Assembly (NCBI RefSeq): GCF_002114285.1
Contig: NZ_NEDJ01000004.1
Location: forward strand, 1 to 64,000
From: Halorubrum ezzemoulense DSM 17463
GTDB taxonomy: Archaea > Halobacteriota > Halobacteria > Halobacteriales > Haloferacaceae
Direction of reading: 5' to 3'
DNA: 64,000 nt
Both the position numbers and the translations under genes were made by a program. The notes below the pieces were generated by a model, which searched no databases, was not told where the DNA came from, and saw only the letters and a list, made by a program, of their open reading frames with translations. Below, piece by piece: positions 32,656 through 42,473 of the stretch; position 1 is the first letter of the stretch, and each line of letters opens with the position of its first letter.

Positions 32656-34167
32656 CGTGATCGAGCTGGTGAGCCGTTCAGATGTGAGCCCCACACGGTA
32701 CCGGTCGCGTTGGTTGATGTCGATTCAGGTGTCCATAGCACGCCCGAAATCGACAAACGAGATACGGAGCACTCGCTGTCAATTTGAGGCGTGACTCGTT
32801 GGGTGTTCCAACTCATTACACTGAGGGGGCGAACGGGAGGCTTTGCTTCCCCTTTCTTTCGCCCTCTCACTTTCACCGAGGGATACAAACAGATCGGCTG
32901 GACCGATCTCGAAATACGGGATATCCACCTATATATAGAGATCAGGCTGATACCTCCAGCTCTAGGTGGAAGTACAGTCCATCGAGTTCGTCTCTTTCTT
33001 TTTGGCCGATCAGAAGAGAACACTCACTGTACTATACTCACAGATAGTCGAAAAATACCACTCAAATTAGGGTACTCCAGCGGTACTTCTAGTATGTGTT
33101 AAGCTTATACTTAGTGTGAGAAGGGTGAGTACCATTCCACGCTAAATCCCATGACGGGGTGGTTCACACACTATCTGTGACCGATTGAATATAAGAATAA
33201 CAACCCCCTCACCGGAACTGAGTGTGAGAAAGCCACCAAGCCAGCGGGCCACCACGGAGGGAAAAAGAAACAGATCGAACGCACCCAGACACCGCCATCT
33301 AGAAAACCCTCCCACTAGCGTCGGCGACGGCGTCCGTACAGGCTGACGGGATCGACACCCGTAGAAACGACCCCACGACTGTACTGCGACGCAAGGATAG
33401 ACATCCCACCTGACGGGCCCCCGCTCTCACGAACGGACTGGGTAATCGAATCCCCGTGCTCCCAAAGCGGTCCTGACTCAGAGAGACCGATTGGACGCAT
33501 GACACAGACGCATCGATGATGGTGGCGGCGTGTTCACCAATCCTGGCTTGCGAAGGGCATTCACACCGATCTGAGAACCACCGTGGTGTTACTTTTTTTG
33601 CTGCGTGTTGAGATACTGCGACGACCCTCGATCTCCCCTCCGATTACCGACATCGGCTATCCGTTCACTAGGGGGTGGGTGCACCAACAACTGCGGTTTA
33701 GATCAGCGAAATACTCAGATTTTATAGATACGGGATCGAGACTCAGAACTTTCCTGAAGAGCGCGGGTGAAACCCGAATCGGATCTGCGTTGGCGCCCGC
33801 CAGCATCTACCATTGGTTGTGTTGGTTGTCCCTTTTTGCTTTTGATATCACATCTCAGATATATAGTGCGACAGCAGGTGGATTCCTTTGGCTGGTTGGT
33901 CATTGTTATTCTTATATCCAATCGGTTCCAGCTAGGATGACTCGCTGTCGTCTTGCGGTTTAGTGTTCTGTAGGGTGACGCGTGTACACCCTACTCTGTC
34001 GTAGATTCACCCTAGTATATGGAGGCCTCACAGTAGTATGTCCAGCTGATCGTCTCCGAAAGAGAATATGTTTCTGCTGTCTGGACCCTCGCTGTCGTCG
34101 CAGTTGTCACCAAGCGCTGTCTAAGCCAATAGTCGATCCACAAGACGACGATTCGATGACGGCAATA
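32656..34167. other. Gene-poor low-GC stretch with scattered repeats
   Basis: About 1.5 kb without a convincing gene. It is visibly richer in A and T than the chromosome (for example ATCCACCTATATATAGAGAT near 32921). It holds an 11-bp inverted repeat TCACAGATAGT (33038-33048) / ACTATCTGTGA (33170-33180) and recurring AGTGTGAGAA words near 33114 and 33219. One short minus-strand frame (33315-33500) is listed separately. This could be a decayed gene region, a regulatory region or a second, plasmid-type origin; nothing decides between these. Confidence 0.5.
33315..33500 (-). CDS. Possible small protein, uncertain
   Basis: A 61-codon frame starting at ATG 33500 reads MRPIGLSESGPLWEHGDSIT and later GMSILASQYSRGVVSTGVDP, ending in a run of Arg. 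Its composition is balanced and its GC content is higher than the surrounding DNA, which suggests a real or recently lost gene. There is no recognised family and no partner gene. It may be a fragment. Confidence 0.3.
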   Translation of the reverse strand: MRPIGLSESGPLWEHGDSITQSVRESGGPSGGMSILASQYSRGVVSTGVDPVSLYGRRRRR

Positions 34168-34938
34168 TCAACACGACTCAGAATATTGATATCCTGCCTT
34201 CAGCTGATCGAGAATCTCGACAAACGCGGCAGCGATTCCGATCGAGAACATCGCCCAGAGGACACCGGCGACGGGGAGTGTCACAGTTCCGTCAGCGATC
34301 GTGATCAGTCCAACGGATAGGGCTGTCAGTGCCACACCGGCGGTGCTGAAGCTCATCCCAGCGCCCCAAGGATTCGAAAGCCGACCACCCGCGAGTTGCG
34401 CGGGAATCACTGCTGGTCGATCAGCGGTCTCAGGGAGGGGCCAGACTGTCGTCTTGACGTCGTCTCTTGGGCTCGGATCGTCCATCGTGATCTGATCTCG
34501 GATGTCGTCAGGGTGTGTTCGATCAAAGGCTGGGGCGACGTCCCGTTCCGCTGGGAGCCCCAATTTCTTATCTGAGCCGTCTTCGACCTGTTCGAGAATC
34601 CCAACCGCAACCAAATTCTTGAATGTCGTCCTGTTGGTGTCTCTCCCTGGTTTTTTTGTATGGTTGAGCTGGAACTTTTTGTGTTGATCAATGAGGGTCT
34701 GGAGCCGAAACCACCGTTGATCTGTCGCACCCGTCCGCAGTTGGACTAAATGGAAGGCGGTTATTGGATAGAAACAGTGGTGGCGTTGTCCTTCCGTACG
34801 GATGCCTGCTAGGCTCGGAAAGATATCCTTGAGGGCGTGTGTCTCGCTCTGGTCAATTTCATCGAAGACCCAGTCTGGTAAGTGATCGCCCAGATCCTGA
34901 TCGAGTGCTCGATCAATATTGATAGTGTCTGTAGTCAT
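34168..34938 (-). CDS. Hypothetical protein with two C-terminal membrane helices
   Basis: A 256-residue protein starting MTTDTINIDRALDQ at 34938. The first 180 residues are soluble, with a helix-turn-helix-like stretch (TTFKNLVAVGILEQVEDGSD) after a basic, polar segment. The last 75 residues hold two helices (AGVALTALSVGLITIADG and LPVAGVLWAMFSIGIAAAF). A soluble winged-helix-like part joined to a membrane anchor could tether DNA or sense the membrane, but no family is recognised. An upstream in-frame extension of 40 codons is possible but AT-rich and Ser/Arg-rich. It is isolated on both sides. Confidence 0.6.
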   Translation of the reverse strand: MTTDTINIDRALDQDLGDHLPDWVFDEIDQSETHALKDIFPSLAGIRTEGQRHHCFYPITAFHLVQLRTGATDQRWFRLQTLIDQHKKFQLNHTKKPGRDTNRTTFKNLVAVGILEQVEDGSDKKLGLPAERDVAPAFDRTHPDDIRDQITMDDPSPRDDVKTTVWPLPETADRPAVIPAQLAGGRLSNPWGAGMSFSTAGVALTALSVGLITIADGTVTLPVAGVLWAMFSIGIAAAFVEILDQLKAGYQYSESC

Positions 34939-35359
34939 TAGTTTCTGTACCGCAGTGCGTCGTTTTGAATCTTTTTCTGAAAATGATAGACGTGTGACTA
35001 GCCCGCATATGTGTGCTGCGGGTTTTGATCTCGATCGTCTTGAGAACAGACTCTCCATATTTCACAGAAGATTATTTCTATCACTAGATAGTTCTCCGAG
35101 AAAATCGGATGTTGTCGTTTTCTCCTTCTGAATATTGACGTATCGGTTCTCTTTGCTCACTAAACTAATGAGTGGTTAGTGTCCTCTATCAATATAAATA
35201 CATCGACTAATAGAGACTCGTCGATCGGTCGGCGCGGATTATCTTCCTCCCGTCACTCTCTCTAGTCACACGAGAGGGCAACTGCCACACCAACGGACGA
35301 ACCGAGAGCTCACAACTGACTGCGTCGGCAGACTCTAACGCACCGACACTCCGATATAC
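34939..35359. other. AT-rich intergenic region
   Basis: No convincing gene is seen. The stretch is AT-rich around 34940-35200, then becomes GC-rich. It must carry the promoters for the leftward gene at 34938 and for the rightward operon starting at or after 35360 (GATATACA just before ATG 35360). Confidence 0.5.
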
Positions 35360-35515
35360 ATGACCAATTACACTGTCGCTTTCCCCCCACGCCGGCTGGC
35401 TGCGGCGAGGATGACCCAACTGGCAGCACCGGGGAACACGATCGGCAACGACCAGAACGCCGCGCTCGCGAGAAGGATCGACACCATCACCGACGGACGC
35501 CTCGGGCACCGCTAA
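35360..35515 (+). CDS. Possible small protein upstream of the large-protein operon
   Basis: A 51-codon frame from ATG 35360 reads MTNYTVAFPPRRLAAARMTQ, later ALARRIDTITDGRLGHR. GATATACA sits just before the start. It ends 23 bases before the 717-residue gene on the same strand. The composition and GC-rich third positions are consistent with coding, but there is no family match, so it is only a candidate. Confidence 0.35.
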   Translation: MTNYTVAFPPRRLAAARMTQLAAPGNTIGNDQNAALARRIDTITDGRLGHR

Positions 35516-35538
35516 CCGAGCACGGATACACTGTACAG

Positions 35539-37692
35539 ATGTTCAAACGCGTTCCAAACGCGGCTGATCCGCCGGACGCACAGACGCCAGCGATCGCGCG
35601 ACATGGCGCAGTTCACGCTTGCGAAAGCGGTGTCGACGATCCCTCATACCGGATCTCTACGTCGCTTGCTCTGGCACTATCCCGGGTCCTGACACGCGGA
35701 CTCGGAGAAACAGGGTATCCGTCGATCGAGCTGCTCGGGCTGACCGGCGTCGAGGTTCCCACTGTCGTGCTCCACGGGAGCGGAACAGAGATGCATAATA
35801 CGGGGTGGATAGGTCCCGTGTCGACGCCGTCGACACAAGAGCCGAGCGAGGCGTTAGCGGCGATCTGTACCGAGGAGTTCCCGGACTGGTACGGCATCGA
35901 AACGGGAACGCTCGTTCTCGATACGGTCGGGCTGGCCGCGGTCCCGACAAGTCGGCTCGTCGTTCGCGAGGGGGCACCTGATGCGGCAACGCTCGATTCG
36001 CTACTGCGGACGATTCTCACCCGTAACCACAATCGCAACGTCCCGACGCTCTGTCAGCTGCTCGTCCGTCTCGCAGGAACCGATCAGTATCAGGTGACGG
36101 CTCGCGTCGCCGAACTCGGGGTCCCGTGCCGCCCCCTCGGTCGGTACGGGCTGGCGTCGTCGCTGGCGTCGCCGGCGCCCTGTCCGATCGATCGCGAAAC
36201 GCCGTCGGAGATCACCTCTAGTCGGTGTCTGGCGACCGACAGGTGGGAGACCAGCATTGAGTCCGGTCATACTCGGACACCAGGGCTGGCGGCGAGCGAC
36301 GGACTCACGCCCGCATCGGACGCGGCGGTGACGGCCTTAGAGCTCCGGACCAGCACCCACGAGTTCGCGTCGTTGCTGGCGGGGACGGCGGGTGCGGAAC
36401 CGTATACATCGCTGGGGGTTGCGCCGACGATGACCCTCTCGGAGCCGGGGTTGGCGGCGCTTGTTGACGTCACGCCGCACTACGAATCCTGCGACTGGCC
36501 GGTAGCACCGTCACGGTTCGCGCCGCGGTTCATCCGCGACACGGTCCATTCTGACGCCGCTGGGACGGACAACGAGTCAGTCCTCGCCGGTCCACAACGG
36601 CTCATGACGTTGCTTGGCGTCCAAGACGGGAACTCGATTCCCGACTTTGTCGACGGGTGGCTCTCGGAGAGCGGTATTACTCACGAGTCGGTCGCTGACC
36701 GCTCACGTGGTGACCCGCACTTTCGGGGACATCCGCATGACCCGGAGGGACCTGTCGTGGTCGCCGACCCGGAGGCCGACCCGACGGAGAATATCCTCAC
36801 GTCTGCTGGGGGACTCATTATGGCGGCGAATCGGGCGCGCCGATCAGACGCACATCTCCTCGTGATCACGCCCTCAGAGCAGACTGCCGAGTGGGCCAGA
36901 GACGTGCTGACAGTCCCTTATCTTCGCCGTCAGGGCGATACCGCGCAGCTGTACACCGTCCCGATGGACATCCAGACAGTACAAGGTGATGTCGTCGTTG
37001 CTCCCCGGGAGTCGGACCCCGTCTACTGGACCGTCTCCGATACTGGCCGCCGAGCGGTCTATCAAGGGGATCGGTGTCTCGCGTCGGGGCCGGTGACGGA
37101 GCCGATCGCCTCGTACGCCTTCGAGGCGCCGCGGGTGCGCAAGCGCGACGGCTCGCTGTACGTCATGACTCCCGAGGGAGACGTTCGAAAACGGTTCGCC
37201 TCTGCCGAGGCTCTCCATGCCGAGTATTTGGGCGTGCCGCGTCCGATCATGCCAGTCCGACCGCTGTTCTGTACGGATGTCACGGTCGCCGCCCGGGATG
37301 GCAGTTCTCTCCGTGAACCGCCCGTCCCATTCGGCCAGTTCGAGGGGTCGGATCACCAGCGCCGCCCAGAACATTACAAGCGCGGACTCGTGGAGTTCAT
37401 CGAGACTTACACGCGACGGACATCGACGCAACCGTCCGCTGACACCAGCACCGCACCGCGGTTCGTCGAGCAGTTCCGGCGTTGGTATGACGGACATTCG
37501 ACCCGATCACCACCGTCGCGATTGCGCGTTGCTGATCAGATAGATCAGCTCCGGGGGCGCAGCGAGATCACCGACGCCGGGGCATTGACCCGCCATTCGT
37601 GGTGGACCCCGGCTGACTCGCTCCCGCTCGCACTCGCACACGGCCACGCTGACGACACAATCGTCGCAGCTGACCACCCGAACACAAACTAA
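35539..37692 (+). CDS. Large hypothetical protein A of a paired operon
   Basis: A 717-residue protein of unknown family starting MFKRVPNAAD at 35539. The C-terminal half is homologous by eye to the protein at 37897. EPIASYAFEAPRVRKRDGSL here parallels QPVESYEFHTPRVKKDGSDW there. VVVADPEADPTENILTSAGG followed by HLLVITPSEQTAEWA parallels the nuclease-like segment of its partner, but without the PD and ExE residues. A short helical end (FIETYTRRTS, FVEQFRRWYDGHS) fits the winged-helix tail of the partner. No signal peptide or helix is seen. It may be a catalytically dead paralogue in a complex with the partner, with only a 65-codon gene between them. Confidence 0.75.
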   Translation: MFKRVPNAADPPDAQTPAIARHGAVHACESGVDDPSYRISTSLALALSRVLTRGLGETGYPSIELLGLTGVEVPTVVLHGSGTEMHNTGWIGPVSTPSTQEPSEALAAICTEEFPDWYGIETGTLVLDTVGLAAVPTSRLVVREGAPDAATLDSLLRTILTRNHNRNVPTLCQLLVRLAGTDQYQVTARVAELGVPCRPLGRYGLASSLASPAPCPIDRETPSEITSSRCLATDRWETSIESGHTRTPGLAASDGLTPASDAAVTALELRTSTHEFASLLAGTAGAEPYTSLGVAPTMTLSEPGLAALVDVTPHYESCDWPVAPSRFAPRFIRDTVHSDAAGTDNESVLAGPQRLMTLLGVQDGNSIPDFVDGWLSESGITHESVADRSRGDPHFRGHPHDPEGPVVVADPEADPTENILTSAGGLIMAANRARRSDAHLLVITPSEQTAEWARDVLTVPYLRRQGDTAQLYTVPMDIQTVQGDVVVAPRESDPVYWTVSDTGRRAVYQGDRCLASGPVTEPIASYAFEAPRVRKRDGSLYVMTPEGDVRKRFASAEALHAEYLGVPRPIMPVRPLFCTDVTVAARDGSSLREPPVPFGQFEGSDHQRRPEHYKRGLVEFIETYTRRTSTQPSADTSTAPRFVEQFRRWYDGHSTRSPPSRLRVADQIDQLRGRSEITDAGALTRHSWWTPADSLPLALAHGHADDTIVAADHPNTN

Positions 37693-37699
37693 CCACTTC

Positions 37700-37897
37700 A
37701 TGAACAACACTGAACTCGAATTGATCGATCTGCTAAGCGGGAGTCACCACAGCCTATCACGGCTGGGGGGGCTCCACGCTCTGCGGACATCAGTAGCACG
37801 ACGTATCGTCCCCGATCGGCGGCACAGCTATCAGGCGTTGCTGTGCCTATCTGTGCTTGCCGTCGTGATACCGACGCAGGAATCCACCATCAGATAA
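37700..37897 (+). CDS. Small protein between the two large paralogues
   Basis: A 65-residue frame starting MNNTELELIDLLSGSHHSLS, 7 bases after the stop of protein A. Its TAA overlaps the ATG of protein B (TAATG at 37895-37899). It has a helix-like N-terminus and a hydrophobic stretch near the end (LLCLSVLAVVIP). The tight spacing on both sides supports translation as the middle gene of a three-gene operon. No family is recognised. It could alternatively be only a leader that couples the two large genes. Confidence 0.5.
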   Translation: MNNTELELIDLLSGSHHSLSRLGGLHALRTSVARRIVPDRRHSYQALLCLSVLAVVIPTQESTIR

Positions 37898-40263
37898 TGC
37901 AACGAAACCCCAGCAGCCGACTGTATGTTGATAAAAACGGGAATCTTCGGGCGTATCGGCTTGATGCCGTTCGACTGATCTTCCCTGGGATTGCCGACGA
38001 TACCGACGAGCGGCGCCTCGATGGCCTGCTGCCGTTGGACGATGTCGCCGAAGATATTCTTGACGAGTACGGGATCGACCTGCTTGAGTTGTTGACGTGG
38101 CCCGGGAAAGCCCAGCAGGAGTATTTCCTGATCGGCCACAGTAGCCAGGGCAGAGCAGACTCCCGACTTAAGAATCCGGAGGAATCGGAATCAGACACTA
38201 CCGATGACGCTGATGTGAGTACCACGGACACGCAAACGACGCTCTCAGCCGCAACCGACGGTGGCAACGGTGAAGACGATGCCGACAGTGAGGGTGACAC
38301 TACGGGATCGTCGGACGGAGAGCCCGACCAACCCGTCTCAGACGGGCGAGACGGAGACCGAGACACGCGGGCTGAGCGCATCAAAGCGATCGTCGACGAT
38401 CACTACGGTGATAAACTCGGCACTGAGATCTGTACCGTCGATCTCGGCCCCATCGGGAAGATGCCGGTTCCCACAAGTCGGCTGCTCCAACCGGCAAATC
38501 TCTCGATCACGTCGCCAGAGGTCTCTCGAAAGTCCGCGACGGCTGACCTCGTTCACGACCTCAACGACGAACGGATTTCGTATCTACACCAGAGTCTGCT
38601 GGGGCCGGCCGGGAGTTCGGCGCCGCACGATTATCTCATTACCTCACGACTCGCGCCGTTTGGAACCGGCCACGGGATCGTCACCGAAGACGACCTCACG
38701 CGGCATGTTGAGGCGGACAACGACTACCGAATCTCCGATTACGTGCCGGGGCCGTCCACAGATAACTGGGGGCTCCCAATCGAGAAACACAAGCGATACG
38801 CGAACAAGCAGACCACACACCCGTCGCAACTCGAACAGCTCGATGAGATGAGCCTCCGCGATGGATCGATCGAAGCACTTGCTGCGGGCGACCCCGAGTT
38901 CCGCGCGATGCTTGGTGGGCGCGTCCATAACGACGATCGCTACGAAGAACTCTTCGGGGCCTACGGCCGGATCCCAATTGAGAAATCCGAACTGAAACAC
39001 CTCTTCGCCGCCCTCCCCACGTATTTCGAGGCGAGTTCGTTTGGCCGACTCACGACCATCGATGAACCAGACTTCTCGACGGAGCAACTCGGGAGCCATG
39101 CACCCGGTACGCGTCAGTCCTACGGCACGGATCATCCCGGTGATTCGACAACACTGTCTGACAGCTCTGACGAAGAGTCAGACAGGCACAAAGAGTTGGT
39201 CATCGAGCGGATCAAGTTTCTCCTTCGGCACGGTCACAAGATTATAGCCGTGGATCAGGACGTTATCGAGGTTGACCTCTCAGATCCCGATCCAACCGAG
39301 TCACAATATCTGAGCGGCGAGTCTCGGCCTGATATTGTGAGCAAAAAAGACGGCGAGATTCTCTTTCATGAGATCGAAGTCGAAAACGACTCGAAGCCGG
39401 CAGCGCTGCTCACGAATCTCGCACGGGGCGTCTATCACGATCATCCTGTTCACGTCATCACCGAATCCCAGTCTGAGGCGCAAGGCAAACTGTGGTCGGA
39501 TCCGCCCACCGCCAAAGATGGTCCTGTCAGTATGGCATTCAAAGACACTGACGAGAGAGGGACAATCATGTACAACCAACAGAAAGATGTCTCGACTGAA
39601 GCGTGCTGGTATCTCTTGCCCCGCGATCTCTCCGAATCAACGTGGCGGGTACTACCAACGGATACTGTCCAGTTGGTTGGCAAAGACGGATCCATCCTCG
39701 CAGAAGGCGACGCGGAACAGCCGGTTGAGTCGTACGAGTTCCACACGCCCCGCGTGAAAAAAGACGGCAGCGACTGGGTACTGGAGTCGGCCTCCGGCGA
39801 GGAACTTCGCCGGCGACGGAGAAAAGACGCCGCCACAAGCGGCTACACGTTCGTCTGGAAGCCGCTTATTCCGACGCAGTTCGAGTACCTCGCGAACACG
39901 ACCGTCGAGTTCCAGTCGGAGAACGGCTTCACGATCTTCGAGAAGCCCCCGCTGTGGGAGCAACCACAGCAAAACGCGTCAATTCGGTACGAAGATGCTG
40001 CGAAAGCATTCGTCGAGTTATTCACGATCGAAGACGAAGGCGCCGAGATCCCAATTCCCACGCTTCGCCGGCGGTTCAAAGCCTGGTACACCGAACAGAC
40101 CGATCTGAAGGAGCCGAATGAGACCTGGTTCGGGCGCGCACTCCGCGCCTACTTCGAGGTTGACGACGAGGACGATCACAACAAGACCCTCGTCGGTCGG
40201 ACGTTCCGGTTCTCTGAGGGGCTCGAGTCACCGGATCTGTCCTTTATCGAGGACGCCGAGTAG
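37897..40263 (+). CDS. Large hypothetical protein B with PD-(D/E)XK-like and winged-helix-like domains
   Basis: A 788-residue protein starting MQRNPSSRLYVDKNGNLRAY. Residues ~90-160 are an acidic Ser/Asp/Gly linker. Around residues 475-500 it has SRPDIVSKKDGEILFHEIEV, with PD followed by E-x-E after a hydrophobic strand. That is the layout of PD-(D/E)XK nucleases, with a later VYHDHPVHVITES strand. The C-terminus FVELFTI, IPIPTLRRRFKAWYTE, WFGRALRAYFE looks like a winged helix and resembles the end of the protein at 46955. ATG 37897 overlaps the upstream stop and gives a natural N-terminus. Probably a DNA-acting effector or replication/maintenance protein of the element; function unproven. 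Confidence 0.75.
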   Translation: MQRNPSSRLYVDKNGNLRAYRLDAVRLIFPGIADDTDERRLDGLLPLDDVAEDILDEYGIDLLELLTWPGKAQQEYFLIGHSSQGRADSRLKNPEESESDTTDDADVSTTDTQTTLSAATDGGNGEDDADSEGDTTGSSDGEPDQPVSDGRDGDRDTRAERIKAIVDDHYGDKLGTEICTVDLGPIGKMPVPTSRLLQPANLSITSPEVSRKSATADLVHDLNDERISYLHQSLLGPAGSSAPHDYLITSRLAPFGTGHGIVTEDDLTRHVEADNDYRISDYVPGPSTDNWGLPIEKHKRYANKQTTHPSQLEQLDEMSLRDGSIEALAAGDPEFRAMLGGRVHNDDRYEELFGAYGRIPIEKSELKHLFAALPTYFEASSFGRLTTIDEPDFSTEQLGSHAPGTRQSYGTDHPGDSTTLSDSSDEESDRHKELVIERIKFLLRHGHKIIAVDQDVIEVDLSDPDPTESQYLSGESRPDIVSKKDGEILFHEIEVENDSKPAALLTNLARGVYHDHPVHVITESQSEAQGKLWSDPPTAKDGPVSMAFKDTDERGTIMYNQQKDVSTEACWYLLPRDLSESTWRVLPTDTVQLVGKDGSILAEGDAEQPVESYEFHTPRVKKDGSDWVLESASGEELRRRRRKDAATSGYTFVWKPLIPTQFEYLANTTVEFQSENGFTIFEKPPLWEQPQQNASIRYEDAAKAFVELFTIEDEGAEIPIPTLRRRFKAWYTEQTDLKEPNETWFGRALRAYFEVDDEDDHNKTLVGRTFRFSEGLESPDLSFIEDAE

Positions 40264-40298
40264 AACCACACCGTTTCCGGAACCCTCCGGAAACCCAG

Positions 40299-41455
40299 TC
40301 AACGGTGTGGGGCGCGCTCTAGGATATCGAAGATGTCGACTGCTTTGTACTCCCGGTTGCGCTGTTGGCCAGTTACCTCGATAATCAAGCCCTCTGTTTC
40401 GACTTCTTCGATCGAGTTGTAGGCTGTCTGTCGGCTCACATTAAATCGCTCCGTAATATCGTTCGCAGTGAAGTAGGGAAGCTCGAATAGATTTCACACG
40501 AGTTTGTGACTCGTCTTTTGAGCCGAATATTATGTTTCGTACTCTCGGCGAAGTTCGATCAGCTCGAACGTCCGCTCGTAGGAATTGCGGGCTTGATCTT
40601 CAATGCCGTCAATAAAGAACGTAATCCAGTCACGCCAGTTGCCCTCTTCGCTGACCGCCCGCATCTTTACAACGTACTCCTGCTTGTTCCGATTGAAATA
40701 GGCACTCGGATAGAGATACAGATCGGACAGATAGCTGGCCTCGAGGAGTTGTAACACGATCAAGATGCGTCCAAGGCGCCCATTGACATCTGACAGGGGT
40801 GAATTGTCTCGAAATGGTAATGAGTGATCGCCAGGTCAACTAACGGGTGATACTCGCCCCCTATCTGAATGTACGCCTCCAGTAAGTCCATTAACTCTGT
40901 GACGGTACTTGCTGGCGGCGGGACAAACGGCGACTGACTTCGGTGTGGTGACGGAATGTGAACGTCGCTATCTCGCCACTCTCCGACAATTTCACCTTCA
41001 TTCCGGACCCCTTTGAGAAGTGTTTCATGGAGGGATTTGAGTAGTGCTACCGAGATCGACACTCCGCTTTTGATCGCATCAGCCCCGTCTCTGAGAGCTT
41101 GTTCAGCGTTGAGTGCTTGTTGTAAGTCACGACTTACATTCTCGGTGTCGCCGGACTTGCCTCGTGTGTGATACGCGTACACCTCATCCATATCGACATC
41201 TGCGCCTTCAATTTCGGCAGTTTCGAGAGCCTCGAGGCTGAGAAGCGACGTGTACAACACCGACGAGAAATCGGTTGTTGGACTGACTCCATCAATGCGA
41301 CCGAGCGGAAACGTCGCGTCCGATATCGTCGCTGTGAACTCGTCATCGATCTCGATTGGGGATTAGACGGACAACTTCTCTGGAATGTAGTAGGGACGAG
41401 GATGTGACTCCCGGTAGTGTCCCGGTGCCTCCGAAAGCAAATATTGCGTTCTCAT
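40299..41455 (-). pseudogene. Fic-family AMPylase gene with four lesions
   Basis: Read leftward from ATG 41455 the gene begins MRTQYLLSEAPGHYRESHPR and continues as a Fic/DOC protein: SLEALETAEIEGADVDMDEV, then LVDLAITHYHFETIHP. Lesions are an in-frame TAA at 41363-41365; a frameshift near 40795 inside the Fic motif (HP in one frame, then LSDVNGRLGR in the next); TAA at 40530-40532; and TGA at 40494-40496. The last part, ELPYFTANDITERFNVSRQT, is the usual C-terminal winged helix of haloarchaeal Fic proteins, ending at 40299. Every domain is still readable, so inactivation is recent. Intact Fic proteins transfer AMP to target proteins. Confidence 0.88.
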
Positions 41456-41690
41456 TTTGAATTAGATTTTGTGTGACGTGTCTTAATCATACTATTTATA
41501 AACTAGTTTGAATAGTGGGTGCCATATCTGACACTAAGTGTAACGGGCCGTCGCTCCGCTAGCCCGTACAGGTCACAGGGTCCGATCGTATCCGCTTCCA
41601 GTAGTCGTGGAATCGCAGTCTAACGATACTCCTGAGCGATCAAAGTACCATGCTAGGATTCACGGATCTGTACTATAAAACCCAACATGT

Positions 41691-42038
41691 ATGAGCGAAT
41701 CTAATGATCACACCCCATTCCCGGTCCTTCCTGATACGGACGAGTATACAGTCCTCAGCTTTCTCGTCCGATACAGCGGTGAGCGCTTTACTCCACCTGA
41801 GATCGTCGAGCAGACGACTGTTAGTGAACGAGAAATTTCCGAAACGATGGAGTACTTACTCGAACACCAACTCATCTGCCACTCTGCGGAGACCTACTAC
41901 GTCGATCCAGATCAAGGACCTGAACTCAAACGCAGACTCAAATCAATTGATGCTGTGGTACGTCTGTTTGAATATACACCCGATGATGATATCTATAGTG
42001 AAGGAGGGTGGGAGGACCAAGTGGAATCGATACTGTAG
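41691..42038 (+). CDS. Small winged-helix protein
   Basis: A 115-residue acidic protein starting MSESNDHTPFPVLPDTDEYT. Residues 25-85 look like a winged helix: YTVLSFLVRYSGERFTPPEI, then VSEREISETMEYLLEHQLI and a wing with SAETYYVDPDQG. Similar haloarchaeal proteins precede toxin genes of the PemK/MazF type. The ~140 bases after this gene show no such toxin, so the partner may be lost. A regulatory or antitoxin role is plausible. Codon use is lower in GC than the main chromosome. Confidence 0.65.
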   Translation: MSESNDHTPFPVLPDTDEYTVLSFLVRYSGERFTPPEIVEQTTVSEREISETMEYLLEHQLICHSAETYYVDPDQGPELKRRLKSIDAVVRLFEYTPDDDIYSEGGWEDQVESIL

Positions 42039-42182
42039 TATATTCGGTTCCTCAGCGAAAAGACCCAGATCTAGAGCCCGAGAGTGGAGATCGCACGAGG
42101 CATTTTTGAGTCACCGCAGTCGTACTGGTTTCGAACACGGTAGTTTGGTCAGCCACCGTGATCAGTACATTCAGCTTCCCGT

Positions 42183-42473
42183 TCAGGCCGTGTCGTGATC
42201 TCCCGTCTCTTCGTCGAGATACCGCCAATCTTCAGTGTCCAAACGACCTTCGAGATACGCCTCGCCGTCTTCAGTGATCACATAGACCCCATTTCCAAGA
42301 TGATCGACTAATCCCTCTTCAGCTAATTTCTTACATCTCCGATCCACTTGTTGACGTGAATATCGGATTGGACCTTCTCGCTTCATCTTGGTGGGTGACC
42401 CAGATTTATGCTCAGATAGATACTCTAGAATACGGTCATCTGCCGCAGTCATCCAACTACCCGCATATCTCAT
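42183..42473 (-). CDS. PhiH1-type winged-helix repressor
   Basis: A 96-residue protein starting MRYAGSWMTAADDRILEYLS at 42473. This opening and the end (LAEEGLVDHLGNGVYVITED, then GEAYLEGRLDTE) are characteristic of the haloarchaeal PhiH1 repressor-like winged-helix family. Members act as repressors in viruses, plasmids and integrated elements. An in-frame upstream start (42518) is less typical. It is divergent from the plasmid-type operon at 42693, which has a palindrome at its start codon (42669-42692) that this repressor could bind. The binding is an inference from position. Confidence 0.85.
   Translation of the reverse strand: MRYAGSWMTAADDRILEYLSEHKSGSPTKMKREGPIRYSRQQVDRRCKKLAEEGLVDHLGNGVYVITEDGEAYLEGRLDTEDWRYLDEETGDHDTA

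Noticed and set aside
33583-33963. A 126-codon plus-strand frame in the AT-rich region
   Set aside because: Ser/Arg/Leu-rich with no domain, no ordered promoter and no conserved phrase; more likely chance openness in noncoding DNA.
42039-42182. A PemK/MazF-type toxin gene expected after the winged-helix gene at 41691
   Set aside because: All frames in this stretch are short and show no toxin motif.
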